Counted from the stretch's first letter, positions 1 through 6,900 are shown. The stretch is DNA of 8,376 bases from DAIOHQ01 sp036744635 (GCA_036744635.1 DAIOHQ010000219.1:1-8376); one strand, 5' to 3'. Numbers and translations: made by a program. The notes: generated by a model not told the origin, from the sequence alone.

Positions 1-19
1 TAACTCTTGTTTGTGGCGG

Positions 20-72
20 CCCCACCTTTTACCCCCTCTCCCGGTACTCCGGGGGAGGGATGGGGTGGGGGT
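20..72. repeat. Palindromic intergenic repeat (REP-like hairpin)
   Basis: Bases 34-44 pair with 49-59 (11 bp, one T.G wobble) around a TACT loop. An outer arm CCCCACC at 20-26 is complementary to GGTGGGG at 64-70, giving a nested cruciform. From memory, very similar CCCTCTCCCGG-type palindromes are scattered through planctomycete and related GC-rich genomes. When translated they give a PSPGTPGEGWGGG-like peptide that is often wrongly annexed to gene N-termini. It lies upstream of the promoter-like box of the next gene. No U-tract follows, so it is not an obvious terminator. Function is unknown. Confidence 0.75.
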
Positions 73-156
73 CATTCCACAATCGCCACAGTCCAGCGCT
101 GCACCGTTGCCAGCTCCACTGCCGCTACCAGATTTCTCACCGGCGCTCCCGGCGGG

Positions 157-162
157 TATCAT
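157..162 (+). promoter_or_regulatory. TATCAT -10-like box, probable leaderless start
   Basis: TATCAT ends 6 nt before the ATG at 169, so a transcript starting 6-7 nt downstream would begin at or next to the start codon. No good Shine-Dalgarno precedes that ATG and no clear -35 is visible. The same arrangement recurs at three other genes in the window, which raises confidence in each. Confidence 0.5.
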
Positions 163-168
163 CCGCGC

Positions 169-1182
169 ATGGCGTCTCTTTCGCATCCTCAAGACATCGT
201 CGCCAGACTGCGGGAAATGCAGCGGCACGTCCGCGCCGCCGTGATCGGCTCCCGCGACCGCGCCGGCCTGGCGGGCGTGCAGCGCACCAGTTCCGCCGAC
301 ACCATTTACGGCATCGACGCCCTGATCGAGCCGATCCTCGAGGAATATCTCGAACACTGGGGCCAGTCGCTGCCGATGGTCGTCATCGCCGAAGGCCTGG
401 AACCCGAAACCGGCCGGACGTTTCCCGCCGGGGCCAAAGAGGCCGATTGCCCGGTCCGCCTCATTCTCGATCCCGTCGACGGCACCCGCGGGCTGATGTA
501 TGACAAGCGCGCCGCCTGGAGCCTGGCCGGCATGGCCCCCAACCGCGGCGCAGTCACCCGCCTGCGCGACATCGAGGTCGCGGTCATGACCGAACTCCCC
601 ACCGCCAAGATGGGCCGCGGCGATGTCCTCTGGGCGATCAAAGGCCAGGGCGCCCAGGCCGTCCGCGAGGTGTTCAGCAGCGCTGGCGAAGTCGCGGATT
701 CAAATCCCCCCACCCCTCTTCCGATTCGCCCCTCCAGCGCGGATACCATCAGCCACGGCTTCGCCACCGTCTCCAACTTCTTCCCTGGCACCAAGGTGCT
801 GGCCTCGGAGCTGATGGAATTTCTCGTGCGGAATCTGATCGGCCAGGCCGATGTCACCCGCGCCACCGTCTTCGACGACCAATACATCTCCACCGGCGGG
901 CAGTTCTACGAGATGATCGTCGGCCACGACCGCTTCAACGCCGACCTCCGCCCGCTCTTCTACCGACTGCAGCAGCAGCCCGAAGGACTCTGCTGCCACC
1001 CCTATGACTGCTGCACCGCGCTGATCGCCGCCGAAGCCGGCGTGATCCTCACCGATGGCCGGGGCCAACCCCTCGATGGCCCGCTCGACACCATCACCGG
1101 CCTCTGTTGGGCCGCCTTCGCCAACCCCATCCTGCTCCGGCAGATCGAGCCGCTGATCATTCAGTTCCTGAAAGAAAGGTAA
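169..1182 (+). CDS. Inositol monophosphatase superfamily protein (FIG-type metal-dependent phosphatase)
   Basis: Predicted cytosolic, Mg-dependent sugar- or nucleotide-phosphate phosphatase of 337 residues. What is seen: motif A LILDPVDGTRGL (about 98-109) with D101 and D104, an upstream acidic ligand E75 in VVIAEG, and motif B around HPYDCC (277-282), where D280 replaces the family's WD aspartate, followed by AAEAGVILTDGRGQPLD. These are the canonical metal ligands of the family, so it should be active. It is longer than a typical IMPase (about 260-270), with extra sequence at about 160-275. The substrate cannot be told from sequence: inositol-1-phosphate, fructose-1,6-bisphosphate, PAP and histidinol phosphate are all used by relatives. 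The frame stays open upstream to position 7, but those 54 codons run through the palindromic repeat at 20-72. ATG 169 sits just after a TATCAT box and starts a normal-looking protein, so I chose it. It is transcribed alone, convergent with the kinase operon. Confidence 0.85.
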   Translation: MASLSHPQDIVARLREMQRHVRAAVIGSRDRAGLAGVQRTSSADTIYGIDALIEPILEEYLEHWGQSLPMVVIAEGLEPETGRTFPAGAKEADCPVRLILDPVDGTRGLMYDKRAAWSLAGMAPNRGAVTRLRDIEVAVMTELPTAKMGRGDVLWAIKGQGAQAVREVFSSAGEVADSNPPTPLPIRPSSADTISHGFATVSNFFPGTKVLASELMEFLVRNLIGQADVTRATVFDDQYISTGGQFYEMIVGHDRFNADLRPLFYRLQQQPEGLCCHPYDCCTALIAAEAGVILTDGRGQPLDGPLDTITGLCWAAFANPILLRQIEPLIIQFLKER

Positions 1183-1203
1183 AATAGCGCTCCGCGCCCG
1201 TAG

Positions 1204-1221
1204 GGTGCGATTCATCGCACC
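1204..1221. repeat. Short perfect hairpin between convergent genes
   Basis: GGTGCGA (1204-1210) and TCGCACC (1215-1221) are perfectly complementary around TTCA; T1211-A1214 can add an eighth pair. It lies in the 58-bp gap between the phosphatase stop (1182) and the kinase stop (1243), where both transcripts should end. There is no T-run on either side, so it is not a classical intrinsic terminator. It may still block or stabilise 3' ends, or be a REP-type sequence. Confidence 0.6.
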
Positions 1222-1240
1222 ATCCGCCCCCGCAAGCCGC

Positions 1241-3832
1241 TTATTCCACCTGGCCGTCACCATCGTGATGTCCGCCCTGCCGCAATTGCCCCAGCAGTTG
1301 CTCCAGGTCGATCGGCTTGGCGATGAAGGCATCCGCTCCCAGCGCTGCCGCCTCTTCGCGGCGGGCGTGGGTCATGTCGCCGGTGAGCACCAGCACGTTG
1401 CGCAGCTCCCTTGGCCGCTGCGCCGCAACCGCCTTCAGCACTTCCGCGCCATCGATGTCCGGCAGCATCATGTCCAGCATCAGCACCTGCGGGTTGGACT
1501 CATACAGCAGCCGCAGCGCCGATCGTCCATCCGCCGCCTCGGTGACGTGTACCCCGTGGTCGGCGAGGATTTGCGAGGTCGCCCGCCGCGTGGAGGAATG
1601 GTCCTCCACCAGCAGCACGCGCAGCCCGCGCAGCCCGCGCAGGCCATTCTCCGCCTCATGAAGCCGCCGCAGCAGCGCCTGCTCGCGGACGGGCAGTTCC
1701 TGACCCGCCGCCTGCGCCGTCGCCGGCATGATGACCGTAAACGTGCTCCCTTTCCCCAGCCCGCTCTCCACCGCGATCTGGGCCCCCATCGCGTCCGCGA
1801 GGCGCTTGCAGATCGCCAGACCCAGCCCCATTCCCTTGCTCCGGTTGGGCTCCGCGCTGCTGAGCTGGAAGAACTCGTCAAAAATGCGCTCGATGTGCTG
1901 ACCGTCGATTCCCATGCCGCTGTCGGCCACCGCGATCCGCACCCGCCCATCTTCCCCCGCCGACGCCGTCACCCGGACGAATCCGTCATCGGTGTATTTG
2001 ATGGCGTTGGTCACCAGGTTTAAGATGATCCGCAGCAGCTTGATGCGGTCCGCCCGCACCCGCATCGGCGGCGCCGGCGGGACGATCTCCAGCCGGATCT
2101 TCTTCTCCAGCGCCACCGGCATCAATTGCCGGCACTCCTCGACAATCGCGGTGCCCAGGTTGAACTCCGACAAGCTGAGCTCCACGTTCCCCGAATCGAA
2201 TCGCGTGAGGTCCAGCACATCGCTCACCAGCTCGACCAGAGCGGTGGCGCTGCTCTGCAGGTCGGCGGTCAGCTCCGGGATGTCGGTCGCCAGATCGGGG
2301 TTCTGCGCGCCGCGCTTGATCAGCTCCGCCAGCAGGTTGATGGCGTTGGCCGGCGTGCGAATATCGTGGGATGCCGCCGCCAGGAAGCGGGTCTTGCGCG
2401 CTGAGGACTCCTCGGCGGCGCGGCGGCGATTCTCCAGCTCGCGCTGCAGATTTTTCTGCGAAGTGATGTCGGCGAATCCGCAGACGGCGCTGACGATGTT
2501 GCCGTCGCGGTCGCGGATGGGGGCGGCGCTGCAGAGCAGGGTGACCCGCTGATCCGCGAACTCGAACTCCAGCTCCTGGTTGACAACCAGTTCTCCGCGC
2601 AGCGCCCGTTTGATGGGCGCATCGGCAATCGGACTCTCCACGCCATCGCGATAGTTGCGCCAGTGCGGGGCATCGGCGCCAAAGAAATCAAAATCGGCCG
2701 GAACCCGCAGCAGCGCCGCCCCCGCCGGATTGATCCGAAGCGCCGATGACCCGCAATCGATGATGGCGGCGCCAATCGGGAGAGTGTTGAAAATCCCCTC
2801 AAAGCGGATGCGCTCCCGCTCGACTTCCTCAAACAGCTTCTCCGCCTCCAGACTGATCGAAGCCTGCGACGCCAGCGATTCCAGCAACTGCACCTGCTCG
2901 GCCTGCCACTGCTGCACCTGCGTTCCATATACTTCGATCGTCCCGACCGCCTCTCCGGCGACGCGCAGCGGCGCCGCCAGCACCGATCGAAAGGCAGCGC
3001 CGCCCTTTCGCCCGGGCAACACCAGGTCCGGCCGCTGGCTCACATCTTCGAGATATCCCAGCCGATCCTTCTCCAGCACCAGCGCCCCGAACGATGACGC
3101 ATAGCGAATCGTCATCTCCGCCGCCGGCTCAAACCCGCTGCTGCAGACCAGGTGCATCGCATCGCCGCGCCGCTCCAGTATCGCCGCCGCATGGATCGGG
3201 CCGTTCCCCAGCTCCGCCAGCGTCTGGCAGATCCGCTCCAGCGTCTCCTGGCGCGACAGCTTCACCGTCAGCGTGCGCGACAGCTTCAAAAGCGCCGCCA
3301 GCCAGTGCTCGCGGCGCAGCAGCTCTTCATTGGTCACGCGCAGCTCTTCGCTCTGCTGCTCCAGCTCCTCGGCCTGGGTCTGCAGCTCCTCGTTCTGATG
3401 GCTGATTTCCTCATCCCGCTCCGTCACCTGCTCATTGTGGCCGAGCAGTTCCGCGTTCTTTTCTTCCAGGCTTTCGCGCAGCCGGATGAGCCAGTGCACG
3501 ATCCCGCTCACCGCCAGAATGTCCAGCAGCACCATGCCTAATCCGATGCACCGATACACGATCCCGGCATCCGCACTGGACTGCGGCATCAGCCAGCCGA
3601 ACTTGATGGCGCTGATCGCGAAAAACGCCGCGGCCATCCCCCAGAGGATGCGGACATCCCGCATCCAGATGCAAACCAGCAGGGGCAATCCGAAGGCCAC
3701 CGGCAACACGTGCTCCGGCATCCACCACAGGCGCAGCACTGCCATCAGCGCCACCAGCGCCGCCGCCACCAGCAGCGACTGCGCCAGGCGCGGCCGGGTG
3801 AATCGATACAGGGATTCGCCATGCTCCGTCAT
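1241..3832 (-). CDS. Membrane-bound hybrid sensor histidine kinase (4 TM, coiled coil, GAF, PAS, HisKA, HATPase, REC)
   Basis: An 863-residue two-component sensor that should autophosphorylate and pass phosphate to its own receiver. Order seen: about four hydrophobic helices (roughly 15-36, 42-57, 60-82, 91-116); a charged coiled coil with repeated NEEL/AEEL heptads (117-175); a GAF-like domain (about 180-330); PAS (about 340-460, ending FADITSQK); HisKA with the SHDIRTP box and phosphoacceptor H489; HATPase with N-box N605/N609, G1 DSGMGID (637-643) and G2 SKGMGLGLA (665-673); a GLR-repeat linker (730-738); and REC (738-850) with E743/D744, phosphoacceptor D787, T817 and K839. All catalytic residues are present. 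The signal is unknown; there are short periplasmic loops only, so it probably senses in the membrane or cytosol. Its ATG overlaps the cheR stop codon as ATGA, implying translational coupling. No Hpt protein or response regulator with an output domain is in the window. Confidence 0.92.
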   Translation of the reverse strand: MTEHGESLYRFTRPRLAQSLLVAAALVALMAVLRLWWMPEHVLPVAFGLPLLVCIWMRDVRILWGMAAAFFAISAIKFGWLMPQSSADAGIVYRCIGLGMVLLDILAVSGIVHWLIRLRESLEEKNAELLGHNEQVTERDEEISHQNEELQTQAEELEQQSEELRVTNEELLRREHWLAALLKLSRTLTVKLSRQETLERICQTLAELGNGPIHAAAILERRGDAMHLVCSSGFEPAAEMTIRYASSFGALVLEKDRLGYLEDVSQRPDLVLPGRKGGAAFRSVLAAPLRVAGEAVGTIEVYGTQVQQWQAEQVQLLESLASQASISLEAEKLFEEVERERIRFEGIFNTLPIGAAIIDCGSSALRINPAGAALLRVPADFDFFGADAPHWRNYRDGVESPIADAPIKRALRGELVVNQELEFEFADQRVTLLCSAAPIRDRDGNIVSAVCGFADITSQKNLQRELENRRRAAEESSARKTRFLAAASHDIRTPANAINLLAELIKRGAQNPDLATDIPELTADLQSSATALVELVSDVLDLTRFDSGNVELSLSEFNLGTAIVEECRQLMPVALEKKIRLEIVPPAPPMRVRADRIKLLRIILNLVTNAIKYTDDGFVRVTASAGEDGRVRIAVADSGMGIDGQHIERIFDEFFQLSSAEPNRSKGMGLGLAICKRLADAMGAQIAVESGLGKGSTFTVIMPATAQAAGQELPVREQALLRRLHEAENGLRGLRGLRVLLVEDHSSTRRATSQILADHGVHVTEAADGRSALRLLYESNPQVLMLDMMLPDIDGAEVLKAVAAQRPRELRNVLVLTGDMTHARREEAAALGADAFIAKPIDLEQLLGQLRQGGHHDGDGQVE

Positions 3833-4800
3833 TGAGAAGACCTGCGATAAATCCCATTATCCAGCCGAACCAGCCCCAAATCCGCCGGCGGCCTCTCCGC
3901 CTTTCCACTTACCAATATGCCGCCCGCCCCCCCTAGCCCCCCTGCCCCCAACGCACCCGCCAACTGCTGCCACACCTGCGCTGCCGCCGCCGGCTGCAGA
4001 TAAATGACAAGATTACGACAGAGGATCAGGTCCCATTCCTCCCCGATTGAACCGTCAGGGGTACTCATTTGCCGCCAGGTGGTTCGCGCCCGCAGTCGGC
4101 CATCGATCCGCCACCCCGGCGGCTCGGGATAAAAATATTGCTGAAAGTCTGCGGGTATCGTCGCCAGATCCTGGCGCGAATAGATTCCCTCCGCCGCCTC
4201 CGCGACAGCATCCGGCCGGCAATCCATCCCCAGCAGATGGCAGCGCGGCAACAATCCCTCCCGCTCCAGCAGCATGGCCACCGAATACAGCTCAGCGCCG
4301 TTGGAGCATCCATGGCTCCATATTCGCAAAGATTCCTGCCGCTGCAGGCGCTGACCAAGCAGCGGAATCACCCGGGCGCTGATGGCGTCAAAAACATGCT
4401 TGTCGCGAAAGAAATCGGTCACCCCAATGAGCAGGCAGTTCAGTGCTTTTGGAACCAGCTCGCGCCGAACCCGCAGCAGCCGCCGCGCCTCGATGGCCGA
4501 CTCCACCCGCAAGGCGCGCAAACACGCCGGCAGGCGGCGGCGCAGCATCTGCGGCCGGTAGTCCTCCCAGCGCAGCCCAGCTTCGGCCAGCAGCCAGCGC
4601 AGAAATCCACGCTCCTGCTGCGTCCAGGGAGCGGCCGCGGCCGCGACCCCGCCCGAAGCCTTCCGGGGTGCTTCTTTATAGGAGAACTGGAACCGCGGCA
4701 ACTCGACGCCCGCCGGATCGGCAAAAACGACGTGCCGATAGCGGTTTGCCCGCGATGTCGTACTGTTCACAACCCATCTCCCGCGTGCGAGATATGGCAC
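3829..4800 (-). CDS. cheR: CheR-type SAM-dependent protein-glutamate methyltransferase
   Basis: CheR transfers methyl groups from S-adenosylmethionine to glutamates, classically on chemoreceptor coiled coils. Seen: an N-terminal helical region with YRPQMLRRRL (81-90); TDFFRD (128-133), equivalent to the family's T-x-FFRD; the SAM-binding motif WSHGCSNGAELYS (161-173); D193 in GMDCRPD; the YSRQDLATIP segment (207-216); and LILCRNLVIYL (258-268), matching the hallmark ILCRNVxIYF. The length of 323 is slightly above the usual 270-290 because of an N-terminal extension and a Gly/Ala-rich stretch (281-294). The start is uncertain. GTG 4800 follows an in-frame TAG and has GGAGG 11 nt upstream. GTG 4770 (removing 10 residues) has GGGAG 7 nt upstream, the better spacing. 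No CheB, CheW or MCP gene is visible. It is the first gene of an operon with the hybrid kinase (4-bp overlap), so the kinase or a partner receptor elsewhere is the likely substrate. That substrate is inference. Confidence 0.88.
   Translation of the reverse strand: MPYLARGRWVVNSTTSRANRYRHVVFADPAGVELPRFQFSYKEAPRKASGGVAAAAAPWTQQERGFLRWLLAEAGLRWEDYRPQMLRRRLPACLRALRVESAIEARRLLRVRRELVPKALNCLLIGVTDFFRDKHVFDAISARVIPLLGQRLQRQESLRIWSHGCSNGAELYSVAMLLEREGLLPRCHLLGMDCRPDAVAEAAEGIYSRQDLATIPADFQQYFYPEPPGWRIDGRLRARTTWRQMSTPDGSIGEEWDLILCRNLVIYLQPAAAAQVWQQLAGALGAGGLGGAGGILVSGKAERPPADLGLVRLDNGIYRRSSQ
3919..3957 (-). repeat. Low-complexity C-run tract inside cheR
   Basis: The plus strand carries C runs of 7 (3927-3933), 6 (3937-3942) and 5 (3945-3949). 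They encode a Gly/Ala-rich stretch at about residues 282-294 of CheR, just before the last strands. Such runs are prone to slippage. A one-base change would alter the CheR C-terminus and the termination-reinitiation link to the kinase. No evidence of actual variation is available. Confidence 0.55.
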
Positions 4801-4982
4801 CTAACCCCCCGCCTCCACCTCTAATCCGATTATTTCCGCCACTTTAACACAATTCCACCCCCAACTCCAGCATTTTGCCGCACCTGCTGAAATACCTTAT
4901 GGAATCCCTGCAAGTGCCCAAATATTCCCGGCCACCGCGCCTGCGCCTCCCCTTAGAGACTGTTTCAAAAATCCTCTTCGGC

Positions 4983-5056
4983 GGGGCAGACATTCCTGCC
5001 ATGGCCCGATGAGCGGCGGGTGTGCGCACCTGCCCGAATCCAGCCATATTCTTCCC
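4983..5056 (+). repeat. Two-hairpin intergenic repeat, copy A
   Basis: This 74-bp stretch aligns with 6998-7074 with small indels. Hairpin 1 is GGCAG (4985-4989) with CTGCC (4996-5000). Hairpin 2 has an outer arm ATGGCCCGAT (5001-5010) facing ATCCAGCCAT (5038-5047), with two mismatches. Next come G5011/A5012 facing G5036/A5037, then an inner stem 5015-5022 with 5027-5034 and a TGCG loop. The shared ends are GGGGCAG and CTTCCC. Spacers between the arms differ while pairing largely survives, which suggests a structured, possibly mobile, intergenic element. It is not a known family to me. Confidence 0.75.
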
Positions 5057-5093
5057 CCGCCGCCCTCCCGCTTCCATCAGCACCCGCCCACTC

Positions 5094-5099
5094 TACAAT
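5094..5099 (+). promoter_or_regulatory. TACAAT -10-like box, probable leaderless start
   Basis: TACAAT ends 7 nt before GTG 5107. No Shine-Dalgarno precedes GTG 5107 or the in-frame ATG 5122. A possible weak -35 is CTTCCA at 5071-5076 (17-bp spacer), which is not convincing alone. The spacing supports GTG 5107 as the start on a leaderless transcript. Confidence 0.5.
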
Positions 5100-5106
5100 C
5101 CCCGGC

Positions 5107-6072
5107 GTGCCCACCATCCCCATGTTCAACCCCCCCCTCGCGCATCCCAACGCCGCCCACGACATCTACGCCCCCGGCGGCTACGAATGGTGGCACTTCG
5201 CGGCCATCGACCCTCTCCAACAACTCACCATCCTCGCCACCTTCTACCGCGGCTACATCCTCGACCGCCAATACCTCCGCCAATATCGCCGCTACCTCCG
5301 CCAGCCCACCCGCCGAAAACCCCCCGCTCCCGCCGACTTCCCCTGCCTCGCCCTGCGCGTCCTCTCCACCGATTCCCAGCGCCCGCTCAACATCACCGAA
5401 CGCGCCACCGGCCCCCTCCACCTCACCTCATCACCCCTTCACTTCGCCCTCAACGCCAACGTCTTCAGCCAGCACGATGACGGCGCCTATCACCTTCATC
5501 TCCACAGCCAGGGCAGGGAAGGTTTTACCGCCGATCTCACCTTCACCCCCAGCTTCCCCCATCCCCCGCTCACCAACATTCTCACGCCCGGCGCAGGCGA
5601 ACACCGCTGGATCGCCGCCGCCCCCAACTGCGCCGTGCGCGGCTCCATCTCCATCCCCAGCAGCAATATTTCATTCTCTGGCTTCGGCTACCACGATCAC
5701 CACGTCGGCACCCGCCCCATCGCTCTCGGAAATGGCAGCTTCACCCTCGCCCGCGCCATCACTCCTTCCCGCGCCCTCGCCTTCTGCAGACTCACCGGCC
5801 CGCAAAACTCCCCATCCACCCTCGTAGAATCGGACGCGCTATCGCTGCGATCCGCGCCCGCTCTTTCCCATCGCGACTGGATCACCCGCGTCCACCGCAC
5901 CAGCGACATCCGCATCGAGCAACTCACCCTGCTCTCCCGCAACCGCTACAGCGCCCACTTCGAATACGATGCCACCCTCGAAGGCCAGCCCGCCCGCGCC
6001 CTCTGCGATGTGATCGCCCCCGCCCCCGCCGGCGGCCAACTCCTCGCCGACATCCTCGCCCCGTCCGCATAG
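5107..6072 (+). CDS. CrtC-like protein (carotenoid 1,2-hydratase / lipocalin-like superfamily)
   Basis: A 321-residue protein related to CrtC hydroxyneurosporene synthase, whose members add water to the terminal double bond of acyclic carotenoids. Seen: AHDIYAPGGYEWWHF (17-31), matching the family's H-D...YEWWYF start, and GFGYHDHHVG (192-201), matching its conserved GxGYHDHNWG block. A lipocalin-like beta pattern lies between and after them. The length fits the superfamily. No signal peptide or TM segment is visible. No other carotenoid gene is nearby, so the substrate may be another lipid or isoprenoid; the specific activity is unproven. The start is GTG 5107, 7 nt after TACAAT; ATG 5122 is the alternative. 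The frame opens further upstream, but that part is repeat copy A. Oddities: a single lysine (K71) in the whole protein, a very C-rich coding strand with mostly C-ending codons, and many Pro, His and Ser residues. Convergent with the lipoprotein phosphatase. Confidence 0.75.
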   Translation: MPTIPMFNPPLAHPNAAHDIYAPGGYEWWHFAAIDPLQQLTILATFYRGYILDRQYLRQYRRYLRQPTRRKPPAPADFPCLALRVLSTDSQRPLNITERATGPLHLTSSPLHFALNANVFSQHDDGAYHLHLHSQGREGFTADLTFTPSFPHPPLTNILTPGAGEHRWIAAAPNCAVRGSISIPSSNISFSGFGYHDHHVGTRPIALGNGSFTLARAITPSRALAFCRLTGPQNSPSTLVESDALSLRSAPALSHRDWITRVHRTSDIRIEQLTLLSRNRYSAHFEYDATLEGQPARALCDVIAPAPAGGQLLADILAPSA

Positions 6073-6109
6073 TCACGAAATCATTCACCGGAGAGAAGAG
6101 AAGAATTTT

Positions 6110-6221
6110 GCCACAGATGGGGCACAGATCAGCACAGAAAAAGAAAGGCACGAACGCGTATTTCACTTCGCGCCTTCGTGCCTATGTGCCTCTCGCGCTC
6201 TGATCTGTGTTTATCTGTGGC
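6110..6221. repeat. Large imperfect inverted repeat between convergent genes
   Basis: GCCACAGAT (6110-6118) is perfectly complementary to ATCTGTGGC (6213-6221). Further in, CACAGATCAG (6123-6132) matches CTGATCTGTG (6200-6209), and AGGCACGAA (6147-6155) matches TTCGTGCCT (6175-6183). The arms are about 45-60 nt each with small indels, enough for a cruciform or long RNA hairpin. It separates the stops of the CrtC-like gene and the phosphatase gene and is followed on the plus strand by CCCTTTTT (6234-6241). It could therefore end transcription, but it more resembles the common CCACAGAT-type intergenic repeats. The next stretch, 6241-6260 (TCTCTGCGTCTCTTGCGGTG), looks like another such repeat module. 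Confidence 0.7.
6166..6189 (+). repeat. 8-bp tandem repeat (CTTCGTGC family), first site
   Basis: Three consecutive octamers read CTTCGCGC, CTTCGTGC and CTATGTGC, and a degenerate CTCTCGCG follows. They form part of the right arm of the large inverted repeat. The same octamer is arrayed again at 8211-8242, before rnpA. Confidence 0.7.
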
Positions 6222-6275
6222 TAATTCCCTCTTCCCTTTTTCTCTGCGTCTCTTGCGGTGATTCTGCATTTTGTC

Positions 6276-6893
6276 TTATGGAATCTTCTCCACCACCGGC
6301 ACCACCGCTGCCTCCAGCACCAGCCGAAACTGCTCCAGCTTGAAATTCTCCAGATAGCTCGATATCGGCAGCCACACCGGGTGAAAATGAAACGCCCGCA
6401 TCTCCTCCTCCGCCCGCTGCAGCGTCCACGCCTGCTCCACCATCCGATAGACCGCCACCGCGCACCCCGTCCGGTCGCACCCCTGAGCGCAGTGAATGAA
6501 CACCGGCTGATTGGCCGGCTCCGCAATCACCCGCAACACCCTCGCAATATCCTCCTCGCGCGGCCGCCATGGAAAACTCGGAATGCTCACATACCGCAAC
6601 CCCAGCCCGCGCAAGTCGTGCCGGTCATCGTGCATCGCCCGCAGGTCAACCACCGTCTTGACCCCCAGCCGCCTCAGCTCCTCGAACCCCTCCCGGTCCG
6701 TGGCCGCCCCCCGAAAAATCCCCGGCGACACCCGCCCAAAATTCGTCACGTGCGTCGGCGCCGCCTCCACCGCCACCGCGCCGGCCGGACGCACCCCGCG
6801 CGACTGCATCTGCCTAGCACACCCCGGCGCCAGCGCCGCCAGCGCCGCGATCACGACGATCCGCCACCCCGCCACACCCGCAATTTTCCGCAT
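6276..6893 (-). CDS. Predicted lipoprotein dual-specificity/tyrosine-type phosphatase
   Basis: A 205-residue protein with a lipoprotein signal: MRK start, hydrophobic IVVIAALAALA (12-22) and lipobox-like LAPGC with C25 as the likely lipidated residue. The phosphatase domain starts near NFGRVSPGIFRG (about 51-62), then VVDLR (81-85), and carries a complete P-loop HCAQGCDRTG (134-143) with nucleophile C135, R141 and T142. It resembles small bacterial DSP/PTP-like proteins; the general-acid residue of the FPWRP loop (about 106-110) is not clear. The substrate could be phosphotyrosine, a phospho-sugar or an inositol phosphate outside the cytoplasm. The frame is open upstream to 7097, but those codons read through repeat copy B. 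ATG 6920 and ATG 6905 are in frame. ATG 6893 gives the cleanest signal peptide and is 7 nt after TATGAT. It is transcribed alone, divergent from trxB. Confidence 0.85.
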   Translation of the reverse strand: MRKIAGVAGWRIVVIAALAALAPGCARQMQSRGVRPAGAVAVEAAPTHVTNFGRVSPGIFRGAATDREGFEELRRLGVKTVVDLRAMHDDRHDLRGLGLRYVSIPSFPWRPREEDIARVLRVIAEPANQPVFIHCAQGCDRTGCAVAVYRMVEQAWTLQRAEEEMRAFHFHPVWLPISSYLENFKLEQFRLVLEAAVVPVVEKIP

Positions 6894-6900
6894 GTGATTC

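Larger units (their letters stand above)
4801..5106. other. Divergent intergenic region between cheR and the CrtC-like gene
   Basis: 306 bp with no convincing gene. The cheR side (4801-4960) is AT-richer than its surroundings and should hold the operon promoter, but I could not pick a -35/-10 pair with confidence. The purine-rich stretch reading AGGTGGAGG on the minus strand at 4812-4820 is a candidate ribosome binding site for GTG 4800. From 4983 to 5056 there is copy A of a two-hairpin repeat. At 5094-5099 there is a -10-like box for the CrtC-like gene. Short open frames here have no family resemblance. Confidence 0.6.

Noticed and set aside
1204..1221. Rho-independent terminator
   Set aside because: The hairpin is perfect but no T-run follows on either strand, so it is listed as a hairpin only.
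1205..2023. Long plus-strand open frame (272 codons) opposite the kinase gene
   Set aside because: It is antisense to the HATPase and receiver domains, has a Gln/Arg/His-rich low-complexity translation and no family motifs; it is a high-GC shadow frame.
4069..4824. 251-codon plus-strand frame opposite cheR
   Set aside because: The minus frame carries the CheR signature motifs; this one is Gln/Arg/Pro-rich with no motif.
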